From positions 23,263 through 34,434 of the forward strand of contig JAFLKZ010000182.1 of the NCBI GenBank assembly GCA_019162915.1: 11,172 nt of DNA. The letters are read 5' to 3'. Origin of the DNA: Campylobacteraceae bacterium (GTDB taxonomy: Bacteria > Campylobacterota > Campylobacteria > Campylobacterales > Sulfurospirillaceae). Each line of letters starts with the position of its first letter. Within the stretch, counting starts at the first letter, position 1. The notes beneath the pieces were generated by a model. The model ran no database searches and had not been told where the DNA came from. It saw only the letters and a list, made by a program, of their open reading frames with translations. Positions 1-5,864 of the stretch are shown here, piece after piece. A program made the translations under genes and the position numbers.

Positions 1-853
1 GAGAGGGTACATTTATCTTGTTCCTAAAGTAGTTATAAATGTTATTACCTAACTCTTTACACTTAATAGGGTCTCTACTAAGCTTTGAGGCTAGACTCAT
101 GCGATTACTACCGATGAGGTTTAGGTCTTCATCTTCATAAACATTGATTAAGTGACCTAACTTTGCCCCTTTGAGAGTACATGTATCAACTTGATAGTCT
201 ATCCCTTTGAGGTCAAAGTAAGACCTTAGTATGCTCCCTTGAAACTGATAGGTCAATATAGTCACACTTTGAAAGCTCTCAAAGAGTCCTTTTGTCATCT
301 CCCATACAAATATCCTCTTAGCTGTCTTTGAACCGTTAAAGTCAAATAGAACTAAGTTACCATTCTCTATAAGTTTATACTCTTGATAAAACTTAGAGTT
401 ATACTCAGGTCGTTCTTTACACCATACTAAAGTCATACCATCGTCATCAATCGTGACCGAGCCTGAATCAAAGAGCATACTAATATCAGTTGCTTTGATG
501 TTGTACTCCATACAAGGGTCTATTGCTTCATCTAAAATAAGATGATAATTTCTGTTATGAAGTAGCTCTAAAGTGTCCGCTGTGAAGTTGGTAAGCATGG
601 AATGAGTTGAGACTATATTATGCTCAAGCTCTACAAGTCTTTGTAAGTCTTTAAGCTTAGTACCTTTATCATTGCTAGGGTGCTTAAAGTCTAGCTTTGG
701 GCATGCCTCATCAATCCTCTTACATTCTTCTAGGTTTGGAGTGATGTAAATATACTTTTGCTGTGGGTTACTATTCATATGTTTAATAATATGTGTAGTC
801 TTACCACTACCCATGACAGCATCATAAATAGTGATTGTTTGTTTTAGTTCCAT
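1..853 (-). CDS. Phage/element-type P-loop helicase-like ATPase, C-terminus cut off by window edge
   Basis: Uninterrupted reading frame from ATG at 853 to the left edge, 284 codons visible, no stop. A strong Shine-Dalgarno AAGGAGG (859-865) sits 5 bases before the ATG. Residues 12-20 (AVMGSGKTT) form a Walker A loop, YIYITP (34-39) resembles helicase motif Ia, STHSMLTNF (82-90) resembles motif Ib, and LILDEA (105-110) is a Walker B/DEAx box. This order is that of the first RecA-like domain of superfamily 2 helicases. Phages and integrative elements often carry such proteins for replication or DNA processing, probably in the cytoplasm on element DNA. The later helicase motifs lie mostly beyond the edge, so helicase activity is inferred while ATP binding is well supported. 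It could instead be a packaging or DNA-translocating ATPase. It shares strand with the recombinase at 1343-1972, with a long noncoding gap between. Confidence 0.8.
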   Translation of the reverse strand, partial: MELKQTITIYDAVMGSGKTTHIIKHMNSNPQQKYIYITPNLEECKRIDEACPKLDFKHPSNDKGTKLKDLQRLVELEHNIVSTHSMLTNFTADTLELLHNRNYHLILDEAIDPCMEYNIKATDISMLFDSGSVTIDDDGMTLVWCKERPEYNSKFYQEYKLIENGNLVLFDFNGSKTAKRIFVWEMTKGLFESFQSVTILTYQFQGSILRSYFDLKGIDYQVDTCTLKGAKLGHLINVYEDEDLNLIGSNRMSLASKLSRDPIKCKELGNNIYNYFRNKINVPS

Positions 854-963
854 AAGAACCTCCTTTTGGTTTGTTTTGTATTTGTGTAAAAAGGAGAAAT
901 CACAAGTCAATCTATAGCAATAATAGACTCACTTCTAATGTCAAAATATGCGGGTGGAAAATA

Positions 964-990
964 GACACTCTTCTCTAAAGGAGGGGTGTC
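964..990. repeat. Hairpin, 11-base-pair stem with CTAAA loop
   Basis: Left arm GACACTCTTCT (964-974), loop CTAAA (975-979), right arm GGAGGGGTGTC (980-990). All eleven positions pair as RNA read on the plus strand if four G-U pairs are allowed; as DNA the pairing is less complete. No T-tract follows, so it is not an intrinsic terminator. It overlaps the first copy of the CTCTAAAGGAGGGG repeat. Confidence 0.55.
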
Positions 991-1153
991 TGTCACAAAG
1001 TGTCTACTTTAGGGGCTTATAGAAAATCAATAAAACCTATGTTTTGAGGGTGTTTTATGTAGGTTCTCTCTAAAGGTGAGGTGAGTCTAAAATAGGGACT
1101 TTAGGGCTACTTATAAACTCCTAAATAGTTCCCTCTTCTCTAATAGAGGGGTG
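968..1153 (+). repeat. Three degenerate direct repeats of CTCTAAAGGAGGGGTG
   Basis: Copies at 973-988, 1068-1083 and 1138-1153 each match the first at 14 of 16 bases or better. The first and third also share the preceding CTCTT, giving 19 of 21 identical bases (968-988 and 1133-1153). A shorter copy, TCTAAAGGAGGG, lies across the recombinase gene at 2218-2229 in the same orientation. Copies are 95 and 70 bases apart. Same-orientation repeats beside a helicase gene recall iterons or recombinase binding sites, which is inference only. Confidence 0.5.
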
Positions 1154-1330
1154 AGTGCCTTAAAGCCTCAAAGTATAGACTTCTATGATATGTTATGTTT
1201 GACTGTAAATGAGGATAGTTGAGGATTGATATAAGTGTCTGTGGGAGGGCACTGAGGACAGTTAAGTGCCTAAAGTAGTAATGAGCGGTCTTAAGGGGTC
1301 TTTAGTCCTTGTAGGTGGCCATAAGTGCCT
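999..1330 (+). repeat. Dispersed AGTGYCT heptamers, all in one orientation
   Basis: AGTGTCT occurs at 999-1005 and 1234-1240. AGTGCCT occurs at 1154-1160, 1265-1271 and 1324-1330, and again at 2182-2188 in the other noncoding stretch. The spacing is irregular. All copies lie in the two noncoding stretches flanking the serine recombinase and all point the same way. A heptamer this short arises by chance at some rate, so the clustering is suggestive rather than proven. Confidence 0.35.
1131..1150. repeat. Hairpin, 6-base-pair perfect stem
   Basis: CCCTCT (1131-1136) and AGAGGG (1145-1150) pair perfectly around an 8-base loop. It overlaps the third copy of the CTCTAAAGGAGGGG-like repeat, as the hairpin at 964-990 overlaps the first, so repeat and hairpin recur together. 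No T-tract follows. Confidence 0.45.
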
Positions 1331-1342
1331 ATATTGTACCCT

Positions 1343-1972
1343 CTACAGCCCTCTTCTTTTGAGATACACAGATAAACTAGCAACGCTACAGTTACCTTTA
1401 CCCATGGCAGGCTCTAGGTGCTTAGATACAATCTTGTTAAGAGATAAACCCATGTTATGAAGCTCTACAACTCTATCACGATATATGTCATACTTAGACT
1501 TCTGAATAGACCCTTTAGGCTTACCCAAGATAACCCCTTGTTCCTTTCTAGCCTTAAGGGCCTCTACAGTCCTTTGACTTATTAAATCTCTCTCAAGCTC
1601 AGAGAAGAGACTCATAAGGGTCAACATAGCTTTAGATACAAAGTCATTCCTATTGTTTGGATTGATAACCATCTTTTGTTTGATGATATGTAGCTCTATA
1701 CCAATCTTCATAAGCTTCTCAATAGTCTGTAACACTTCTTGTGTACTTCTTCCAAGTCTTGAGAGTTCACTGATGATAAGAGTATCGCCTAAGCTTAACG
1801 AGGTAAAGAGTGCGTCCATAAGCCTATCTCTCATGTTCTTACGTGAACTCATTGTTACATCTATGAACTTATCAACCTTTACATGTAACACGTGAGCATA
1901 GTTTAATATCTCATTCTTTTGGTTAGAGGTGACTTGTGTATCTGTTGAAACTCTTATGTAACCTACTGTCAT
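1343..1972 (-). CDS. Serine recombinase, resolvase/invertase (Hin/Pin) family
   Basis: The 209-residue length is normal for small serine recombinases. The N-terminal catalytic domain begins GYIRVST (4-10), with the nucleophile expected at Ser9. GDTLIISELSRLGRS (62-76) holds the conserved Arg72 and Arg75. LFSELERDLISQRTVEALKARKEQG (122-146) is the family's E-helix region leading to GKPKG. The C-terminal 50 residues suit a helix-turn-helix DNA-binding domain. Such enzymes invert or delete DNA between short sites, or resolve multimers, through a 5'-phosphoserine intermediate. The usual SGxxxxRP segment is changed to SSRKNMRDR (42-50). The start ATG at 1972 follows a weak site (AAAGGG). The noncoding DNA on both sides, with its repeats, is where its crossover sites could lie. 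A role in flipping or resolving the element is inference. Confidence 0.92.
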   Translation of the reverse strand: MTVGYIRVSTDTQVTSNQKNEILNYAHVLHVKVDKFIDVTMSSRKNMRDRLMDALFTSLSLGDTLIISELSRLGRSTQEVLQTIEKLMKIGIELHIIKQKMVINPNNRNDFVSKAMLTLMSLFSELERDLISQRTVEALKARKEQGVILGKPKGSIQKSKYDIYRDRVVELHNMGLSLNKIVSKHLEPAMGKGNCSVASLSVYLKRRGL

Positions 1973-2020
1973 TTGATACCCTTTAAGACTTAATGTGTTT
2001 ATTGCTTGAAACTCTATCAG

Positions 2021-2026
2021 ATTATA
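2021..2026 (-). promoter_or_regulatory. Possible -10 element for the serine recombinase gene
   Basis: Read on the minus strand this is TATAAT, about 50 bases before the recombinase ATG. No -35 at standard spacing is evident. TTGACA does occur at 2034-2039 (minus), but too close to pair with this hexamer. Campylobacterota sigma-70 promoters often lack a conserved -35, so it remains possible. Confidence 0.3.
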
Positions 2027-2320
2027 AACTGTATGTCAAGTATAAAGAATAACAAAGAAGATAATATATAACGATGGTTAAGAGTTAATAAGATGAGTGA
2101 GGTGATGAGGTTATATTGTACTCTGAGTGTGTGAGCTGAAAAAAGCGTTTAGCTGTGCTATGAGTCTGTCTAAAGTTACAAAGTGCCTTCAGTGTCCTCC
2201 TACGCACCTAAATACAGTCTAAAGGAGGGCATAGGGGGTACTTTTCATCTGTGAGCGTATTTATATGACCTTTCAGAGATTTTTAGTATTTTTACAAAGG
2301 GCTATTTCATATTGGAATAT

Positions 2321-2352
2321 TTTACATATTAAAAAGATTATTGGACTATAAT
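2321..2352 (+). promoter_or_regulatory. Promoter of the three-gene cargo operon
   Basis: A perfect TATAAT (2347-2352) lies 28 bases before the ATG at 2381, with very AT-rich DNA upstream. TTTACA (2321-2326) is the best -35-like hexamer, but its 20-base spacing is too long. The call rests on the -10 and its position. GGAG (2366-2369) is the ribosome binding site that follows. Confidence 0.5.
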
Positions 2353-2380
2353 ATAAAGAAAACAGTGGAGAAATATTAGC

Positions 2381-3028
2381 ATGGTAGTAATAACACTTAG
2401 AGATAAAAGTTCTTTTGCTTCAAATCACACTCCTACAATATGTCCCATATGTCACCATCATATTACAGCGGATGTCTTATATGGAATTTTTAATAAAGTA
2501 ACTCATAATAGTGAAATCTTGTTCCAGTGTAATAATCATAAATGTCAGCACTTATTTATTGGTATTTATAATGATGATAGACCATCTAGTATCATAGCTT
2601 TAACTCCAATTAAAATGAAACCTTTAGAACTAAATGATAAAATCAAAAACATATCTCCTAGTTTTTATAAAATCTATACTCAAGCACTTGAAGCAGAGGC
2701 TTTAGGATTGGATGAAATCACAGGAGTAGGACTTCGTAAAGCTTTAGAGTTTTTGATTAAAGACTATTGTATTTCTAAAAATCCAACCAAAGAAGAAGAT
2801 ATTAAAAAGACTCTTCTAATGCCAACCATTAATACTTATATGAGTGAAGCCTCTAAGCTAAGGTCTGTTGCTACTAAAGCAGTGTGGTTAGGTAATGATG
2901 AGACACATTATGTAAGAAAATGGGAAGATAAAGATATTAGCCATCTAAAGATGCTTATTGATTTAACTCTCCATTGGATTGAATCAGAACTTTTGACAGA
3001 TGAGTTTGAACAAAGTATGAGTAAATAA
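2381..3028 (+). CDS. Zinc-ribbon DUF4145 domain protein, first gene of candidate defence operon
   Basis: This 215-residue soluble protein has an N-terminal zinc-ribbon pattern: CPIC (Cys21, Cys24) and a second pair Cys50/Cys55 in CNNHKC. A DUF4145-like domain follows, recognised by GVGLRKALEFLIKDY (115-129) and WLGNDETHYVRKWEDKDI (169-186). DUF4145 has no settled biochemical role. It recurs in restriction enzymes and other bacterial defence loci, sometimes as the sensor or nucleic-acid-binding part. GGAG lies 11 bases before the ATG. The next gene begins 13 bases after the stop and the third 2 bases after that, so the three are surely co-transcribed. Sampled lines of the operon are lower in G+C than the integrase, pointing to a separate origin. 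The domain call is firm; the defence role is inference from context. Confidence 0.8.
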   Translation: MVVITLRDKSSFASNHTPTICPICHHHITADVLYGIFNKVTHNSEILFQCNNHKCQHLFIGIYNDDRPSSIIALTPIKMKPLELNDKIKNISPSFYKIYTQALEAEALGLDEITGVGLRKALEFLIKDYCISKNPTKEEDIKKTLLMPTINTYMSEASKLRSVATKAVWLGNDETHYVRKWEDKDISHLKMLIDLTLHWIESELLTDEFEQSMSK

Positions 3029-3041
3029 GAAGGACTACTTT

Positions 3042-3365
3042 ATGGAATTTTTAATCAAAGTATTTGAATTTCTTGTGAGTTTAAGAGATAAACTTGATAA
3101 AGATGAGTTGATTTTTTTATTTGTTGTGATGTTAGGATGTATTTATGTCGGCTACCTTATAAGCTCTCATTTAAAGCCAGTTGTAAATACTGATTTTAAA
3201 ACACAGTGTGCAATATATACAAAGTTACAAACTCAAGGTAGTCCATATAATGTTGAAAGATGGTTATTAGCTACAACTAAAAATGGTAAAGTAGTTGATG
3301 TAGGCTGTCCTTTTTATTCAAGAAATGGTAAATGTAATAATGCTGCAAAATGCATAAAGGTATAA
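3042..3365 (+). CDS. Small membrane-anchored cysteine-rich protein, unrecognised family
   Basis: I do not recognise this 107-residue protein. Residues about 23-41 form one hydrophobic helix (around FLFVVMLGCIYVGYLI), preceded by a short charged amphipathic segment. The remaining 65 residues hold four cysteines, Cys56, Cys89, Cys98 and Cys104, with GCPFYSRNGKC (88-98) the most distinctive motif. They could form disulphides if periplasmic or bind metal if cytoplasmic. The positive-inside rule is not clear here. The start is supported by AAGGA (3030-3034) 7 bases upstream. It lies between the DUF4145 gene and the coiled-coil membrane gene with almost no spacing, so it probably works with them. 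Confidence 0.7.
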   Translation: MEFLIKVFEFLVSLRDKLDKDELIFLFVVMLGCIYVGYLISSHLKPVVNTDFKTQCAIYTKLQTQGSPYNVERWLLATTKNGKVVDVGCPFYSRNGKCNNAAKCIKV

Positions 3366-3367
3366 GT

Positions 3368-4183
3368 ATGATTAAAATACTTAAATGGCTTATCGGTGGT
3401 TTTGCTTGTCTCCTTTTTATTAATCTAGTTTGGACTGTTATAGATTTAAATAGCTCTCCAATGTATTTAACGAGTTTAGCTAAAGATATTAACACAAGTG
3501 TATCTATTGTAGGCGTACAAGATTCATGGGCACTTAGAGGGCAAATAGGGGATATATTATCAGGTCACTTCTCAGCTTTAGCATTCCTAGCTGTCGCTTT
3601 TAGTACTCTTCTTCAAAATCAAGCTAATCAAAAGATGCAGATAAGTATAGAAAAACAAGATAAAGCTCTTGAACAACAAGATAAATCGTTACAACAACAA
3701 AGTAAAGCATTAGAAGTTCAATCAGAGAGTCTTAAAGCTCAAATCGAGGAACTACAGCAGTCACGGAAAGAGAGTGAAAGACAAACTGAAGAGTTCTTTA
3801 TCTCCAATATTAATGTAAAACTTGACAGGTACTATAAAATATTAGATGAAAAGTTAGGACATATTTCTATCAATAAAATACATAAAATGCTAGAAATTAA
3901 AGAAACAATAAAAGTCACTAAAGCTGGAGTTGAAAAAGGTTCCCCATTATCAAACGATGAAAGACACATGATGGTGATTGAATTATATATTTGGGATTTT
4001 ATTCATACATTAGATTTTATTTATGCTGAAATATTGTTATTACAAAATACACATAAAAGAGGGTATGAATTATTTATACAAGAGTTAAAGTTACGCCTTA
4101 AACATAATTATACAATCGATGTTTTATATAATTCATCTTATTGGAAAGATAAATGTAAAGCTTTTTCATTGTTAAAAAAGTAG
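3368..4183 (+). CDS. Two-helix membrane protein with leucine-heptad coiled coil, AbiC-like topology
   Basis: I start at the ATG at 3368 (271 residues). AAAGG (3356-3360) is correctly spaced and the start lies 2 bases after the previous stop; the upstream ATG at 3350 would overlap that gene and has no ribosome site. The protein has helix 1 (about 5-27), a short loop with WALRGQIGD (54-62), helix 2 (about 64-84), a coiled coil (about 86-143), then a mixed soluble domain. Five perfect heptads place Leu at 101, 108, 115, 122 and 129. Two helices with a W..G..GD segment before the second, then a coiled coil and cytoplasmic domain, recall proteins annotated as putative phage abortive-infection (AbiC-like) factors. 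I offer that as resemblance, not identification. It would be the membrane effector of the operon. The last third is extremely AT-rich. Confidence 0.75.
   Translation: MIKILKWLIGGFACLLFINLVWTVIDLNSSPMYLTSLAKDINTSVSIVGVQDSWALRGQIGDILSGHFSALAFLAVAFSTLLQNQANQKMQISIEKQDKALEQQDKSLQQQSKALEVQSESLKAQIEELQQSRKESERQTEEFFISNINVKLDRYYKILDEKLGHISINKIHKMLEIKETIKVTKAGVEKGSPLSNDERHMMVIELYIWDFIHTLDFIYAEILLLQNTHKRGYELFIQELKLRLKHNYTIDVLYNSSYWKDKCKAFSLLKK
3659..3763 (+). repeat. Five 21-base in-frame units encoding coiled-coil heptads
   Basis: Residues 98-132 are five consecutive 7-residue units: DKALEQQ, DKSLQQQ, SKALEVQ, SESLKAQ and IEELQQS. The DNA copies have diverged, but the protein period is exact. This suggests past unit duplication and that the number of units, and so the coiled-coil length, may vary among relatives. 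Confidence 0.6.
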
Positions 4184-4200
4184 ACCTAAGTCTACCCCAA
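4174..4200 (-). terminator. Intrinsic terminator for the integrase/82-residue pair
   Basis: On the minus strand GTAGAC-TTAG-GTCTAC forms a 6-base-pair stem with a 4-base loop (4180-4195), followed at once by six T (4179-4174). It begins 6 bases after the stop codon of the minus-strand gene at 4202-4450. On the plus strand the same hairpin has no T-tract, so it would end the opposing operon poorly. The stem overlaps the stop codon of the gene at 3368-4183. Confidence 0.75.
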
Positions 4201-4201
4201 G

Positions 4202-4450
4202 TCACCCTATAGACCCCTCTAACATAGGCTCTTTATCAAAAGCTTTTATAGCCATCTGTTTAAGCTCACACAGAGCCTCTGTAAGCATTAACGATAATTC
4301 ATTTACTCGTTGGCTTAGTGTTCCATCTGTAAGGCTTGTAATGTCCTCTATGTAAATATCACTTATAGTCTTATCATACTCATTACCAATAAACAACGAT
4401 GTACCTTGTAGCTTCAATGTCTCTCTAATTCCGTTTAATGTGATTTCCAT
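4202..4450 (-). CDS. Small acidic protein downstream of integrase, unrecognised
   Basis: I do not recognise this 82-residue protein. It has no membrane helix, cysteine motif or clear helix-turn-helix, and it is acidic. The C-terminal half (about 47-75) looks helical, with LSLMLTEALCELKQMAIKAF. An AAGGG-type site lies about 7 bases before the ATG at 4450. The gene is 70 bases after the integrase on the same strand and ends at the terminator at 4174-4200, so both are probably on one transcript. Small genes beside integrases are often excisionases, but those are usually basic DNA-binding proteins, so I do not call it one. Confidence 0.55.
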   Translation of the reverse strand: MEITLNGIRETLKLQGTSLFIGNEYDKTISDIYIEDITSLTDGTLSQRVNELSLMLTEALCELKQMAIKAFDKEPMLEGSIG

Positions 4451-4520
4451 ATGTAACCCTTTTAGTGTGATTTTGGTCTAAGACCTTAGAGAAGACAGTA
4501 AGGCTATCCTCTATGAGACC

Positions 4521-5750
4521 CTAAGAAAAGTCAAGCTTATCGATAGCCTCCTTGAGAATATGTATAGGATACCTACTTGCATATCTTCCCATAGTCATAC
4601 CGCTGTGAGAATGCCCCATAAGCTCACTGATGATGAGTTGGTCTACTTTGGAGTACTTTAGTTCTGTAGCAAAAGTGTGTCTAAGGGAGTACATTACTTT
4701 CTTAGGTGATGAGGTTACTTGTTGCTTAATACTGTTATTAAAAACCTTTTGGGTTCGTTCTTGTTTGTGTTCTATGAGGGCTTGAGGTAAAACATAAGGG
4801 ACACCTAAATCAACTAAAGTCTTATGCAGTGGGACAATTCTGTAGCTACTATTTGTTTTGAGCTTTATCTTTCTATTGGTAAGGTCAAGAAACCATATAT
4901 CATCATCTATGTCGTGCCTAAGTGTTGCTTTCCATAACTCTGAACTTCTTAGACCAGTATGTGCAAGTGTGTAGTAAATGGCGTGTAAAGACGAACTATA
5001 GGTGTCTATCAATCTTAATAATTCCCTCACCTCTTCTTTTGTGAATGGGTCACGCTCACTGATAGCATTTCTTACGCCTATTACATTGATTGAATTGCAA
5101 GGGTTGAGTTTAATATAGTGTTGTGAAAGACAATAGTTATAAAACCTTTTGGTATAACCTATATACGCCTTTAGCGTTGTATCAGATATTCTATCATCTT
5201 CTTCAACATCCATCTTTACAAGCTTATTTAACGATAATGTTTTATAGTGTGCTGAGAGTCTTCTAGGGAGTTTTGATAAGGTATCTTTGATAGCATTTAT
5301 CTTGTTGAAATCAATAACGTCTATAAGCGTGTTAGTCCCAACAATAGGTAAGTATATCTTCTTTAAGTAGCTAAGTGTTATGTTACGTTTGTCATCTCCG
5401 ATGTCTAGCTGTCTATAGTACTTTTCAAACTCATTTAAACATGTCCCATGAGTTAAAACCCTAGAGGTTCTTTGACTGTAGATAGTTCTGTTTTTTGATA
5501 GAGAATATCTGTTAAGGAAGTCATCTACGAGTGACTGTAAGTGTTCTTCTGTATGTATGCCTAAAGAAGTAACTACACTAAGCCTTTTGTATTCGTTTGC
5601 TATGAGCTTGAGTAATTCTTTAGCTTGTCTAATGTTTTTAGTTCTAAGACTTTTATTGATTTCTCTTTGACAGAAATAGCTCTTTAACTGTGTGCTAATT
5701 CTTATCCTAGCATGATAGATATTATTGGTATTTTTAATAAGATATTTCAC
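4521..5750 (-). CDS. Tyrosine recombinase (phage/island integrase)
   Basis: This 409-residue integrase catalyses site-specific insertion and excision of the element. The N-terminal arm-type DNA-binding domain begins KYLIKNTNNIYHARIRIS. A SAM-like core-binding region spans about 70-215 and the catalytic domain about 235-405. Catalytic residues visible are Arg268 in HTGLRSSEL, a Lys near 298 in IKLKT, Arg357 in YSLRHTFAT, His380 in LMGHS, and nucleophile Tyr390 in GRYAS. The first His of the usual HxxR box is Tyr354, a substitution known in related integrases. The start is GTG at 5750: an in-frame TAG lies just upstream, and AGAGG is 9 bases before the GTG. The gene lies about 100 bases from a broken tRNA-Val, its presumed target. 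Transcription may start from the tRNA promoter. Confidence 0.95.
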   Translation of the reverse strand: MKYLIKNTNNIYHARIRISTQLKSYFCQREINKSLRTKNIRQAKELLKLIANEYKRLSVVTSLGIHTEEHLQSLVDDFLNRYSLSKNRTIYSQRTSRVLTHGTCLNEFEKYYRQLDIGDDKRNITLSYLKKIYLPIVGTNTLIDVIDFNKINAIKDTLSKLPRRLSAHYKTLSLNKLVKMDVEEDDRISDTTLKAYIGYTKRFYNYCLSQHYIKLNPCNSINVIGVRNAISERDPFTKEEVRELLRLIDTYSSSLHAIYYTLAHTGLRSSELWKATLRHDIDDDIWFLDLTNRKIKLKTNSSYRIVPLHKTLVDLGVPYVLPQALIEHKQERTQKVFNNSIKQQVTSSPKKVMYSLRHTFATELKYSKVDQLIISELMGHSHSGMTMGRYASRYPIHILKEAIDKLDFS

Positions 5751-5768
5751 TACACAATGCCTCTAAAT

Positions 5769-5854
5769 AAGGTCTATTTTTGTGTACCGATTTGTGTGGC
5801 AAAAGGAGTAAAATGTAGTCGCAAGTCCCTATTTAAGGGCTTTCAGTAGACCTT
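5769..5854. repeat. Inverted repeat and direct repeats in the integrase attachment region
   Basis: AAGGTCTA (5769-5776) and TAGACCTT (5847-5854) are a perfect 8-base inverted pair, 70 bases apart. Between them, TTTGTGTACC (5779-5788) and TTTGTGTGGC (5791-5800) share seven leading bases with a 12-base period. Tyrosine integrases bind a core site at the crossover and separate arm sites nearby. The outer copy overlaps the tRNA anticodon arm, the expected core, and the 12-base direct repeats are good arm-site candidates. The assignment is inference from position. Confidence 0.45.
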
Positions 5855-5864
5855 GTCGAGGTAG
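5846..5864. other. Element/chromosome junction (attachment site) in the tRNA anticodon arm
   Basis: On the minus strand the tRNA-like sequence runs through CTACC (5864-5860), the loop TCGACAA (5859-5853) and GGT (5852-5850), then loses all tRNA character. Loop position 33 is C, where nearly every tRNA has T. Element sequence may therefore begin already inside the anticodon loop, a common crossover point for tyrosine integrases. The exact crossover cannot be set without the other end of the element or an empty site. Confidence 0.6.

Larger units (their letters stand above)
854..1342. other. Noncoding stretch rich in short repeats and hairpins
   Basis: I find no convincing gene in these 489 bases. 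Small open frames lack family resemblance and Shine-Dalgarno sites. The DNA is structured: degenerate copies of a CTCTAAAGGAGGGGTG-like element (973-988, 1068-1083, 1138-1153), scattered AGTGYCT heptamers, and two good hairpins (964-990, 1131-1150). The promoter of the minus-strand helicase gene should lie near 880-960, but I see no clean -35/-10 pair. Repeat-rich DNA beside a helicase gene could be a replication origin of the excised element, a transfer origin, or binding sites for the serine recombinase. The sequence alone does not decide. Confidence 0.6.
1973..2380. other. Noncoding stretch between recombinase and cargo operon
   Basis: There is no credible gene in these 408 bases. It should contain the divergent promoters of the recombinase (minus) and of the operon starting at 2381 (plus). 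It repeats motifs of the 854-1342 stretch: AGTGCCT (2182-2188) and TCTAAAGGAGGG (2218-2229). CCTCCT (2196-2201) and AGGAGG (2223-2228) form a 6-base-pair inverted repeat with a 21-base loop. The last 100 bases become markedly AT-rich, as is usual for promoter DNA. Confidence 0.55.

Noticed and set aside
1266..1460. Open frame of 64 codons on the plus strand
   Set aside because: It overlaps the 3' end of the serine recombinase on the other strand, has no ribosome site and no recognisable sequence.
854..2380. CRISPR array
   Set aside because: Repeats are short, degenerate and unevenly spaced, there are no unique spacers of constant length, and no cas genes are seen.
3277..3495. Minus-strand frame of 72 codons within the cargo operon
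   Set aside because: Its sequence is the antisense of two well-supported plus-strand genes and it has no start signal.
3350..4183. Start of the third operon gene at 3350
   Set aside because: It would overlap the preceding gene by 16 bases without a ribosome site; ATG 3368 has AAAGG at good spacing.
5827..5841. Hairpin CCCT/AGGG as an integrase-blocking terminator
   Set aside because: It has only four sound base pairs and no T-tract on the minus strand.
1..5864. Insertion sequence or transposon
   Set aside because: No DDE transposase is present and I see no terminal inverted repeats with target duplication. The recombination genes are a tyrosine integrase and a small serine recombinase.
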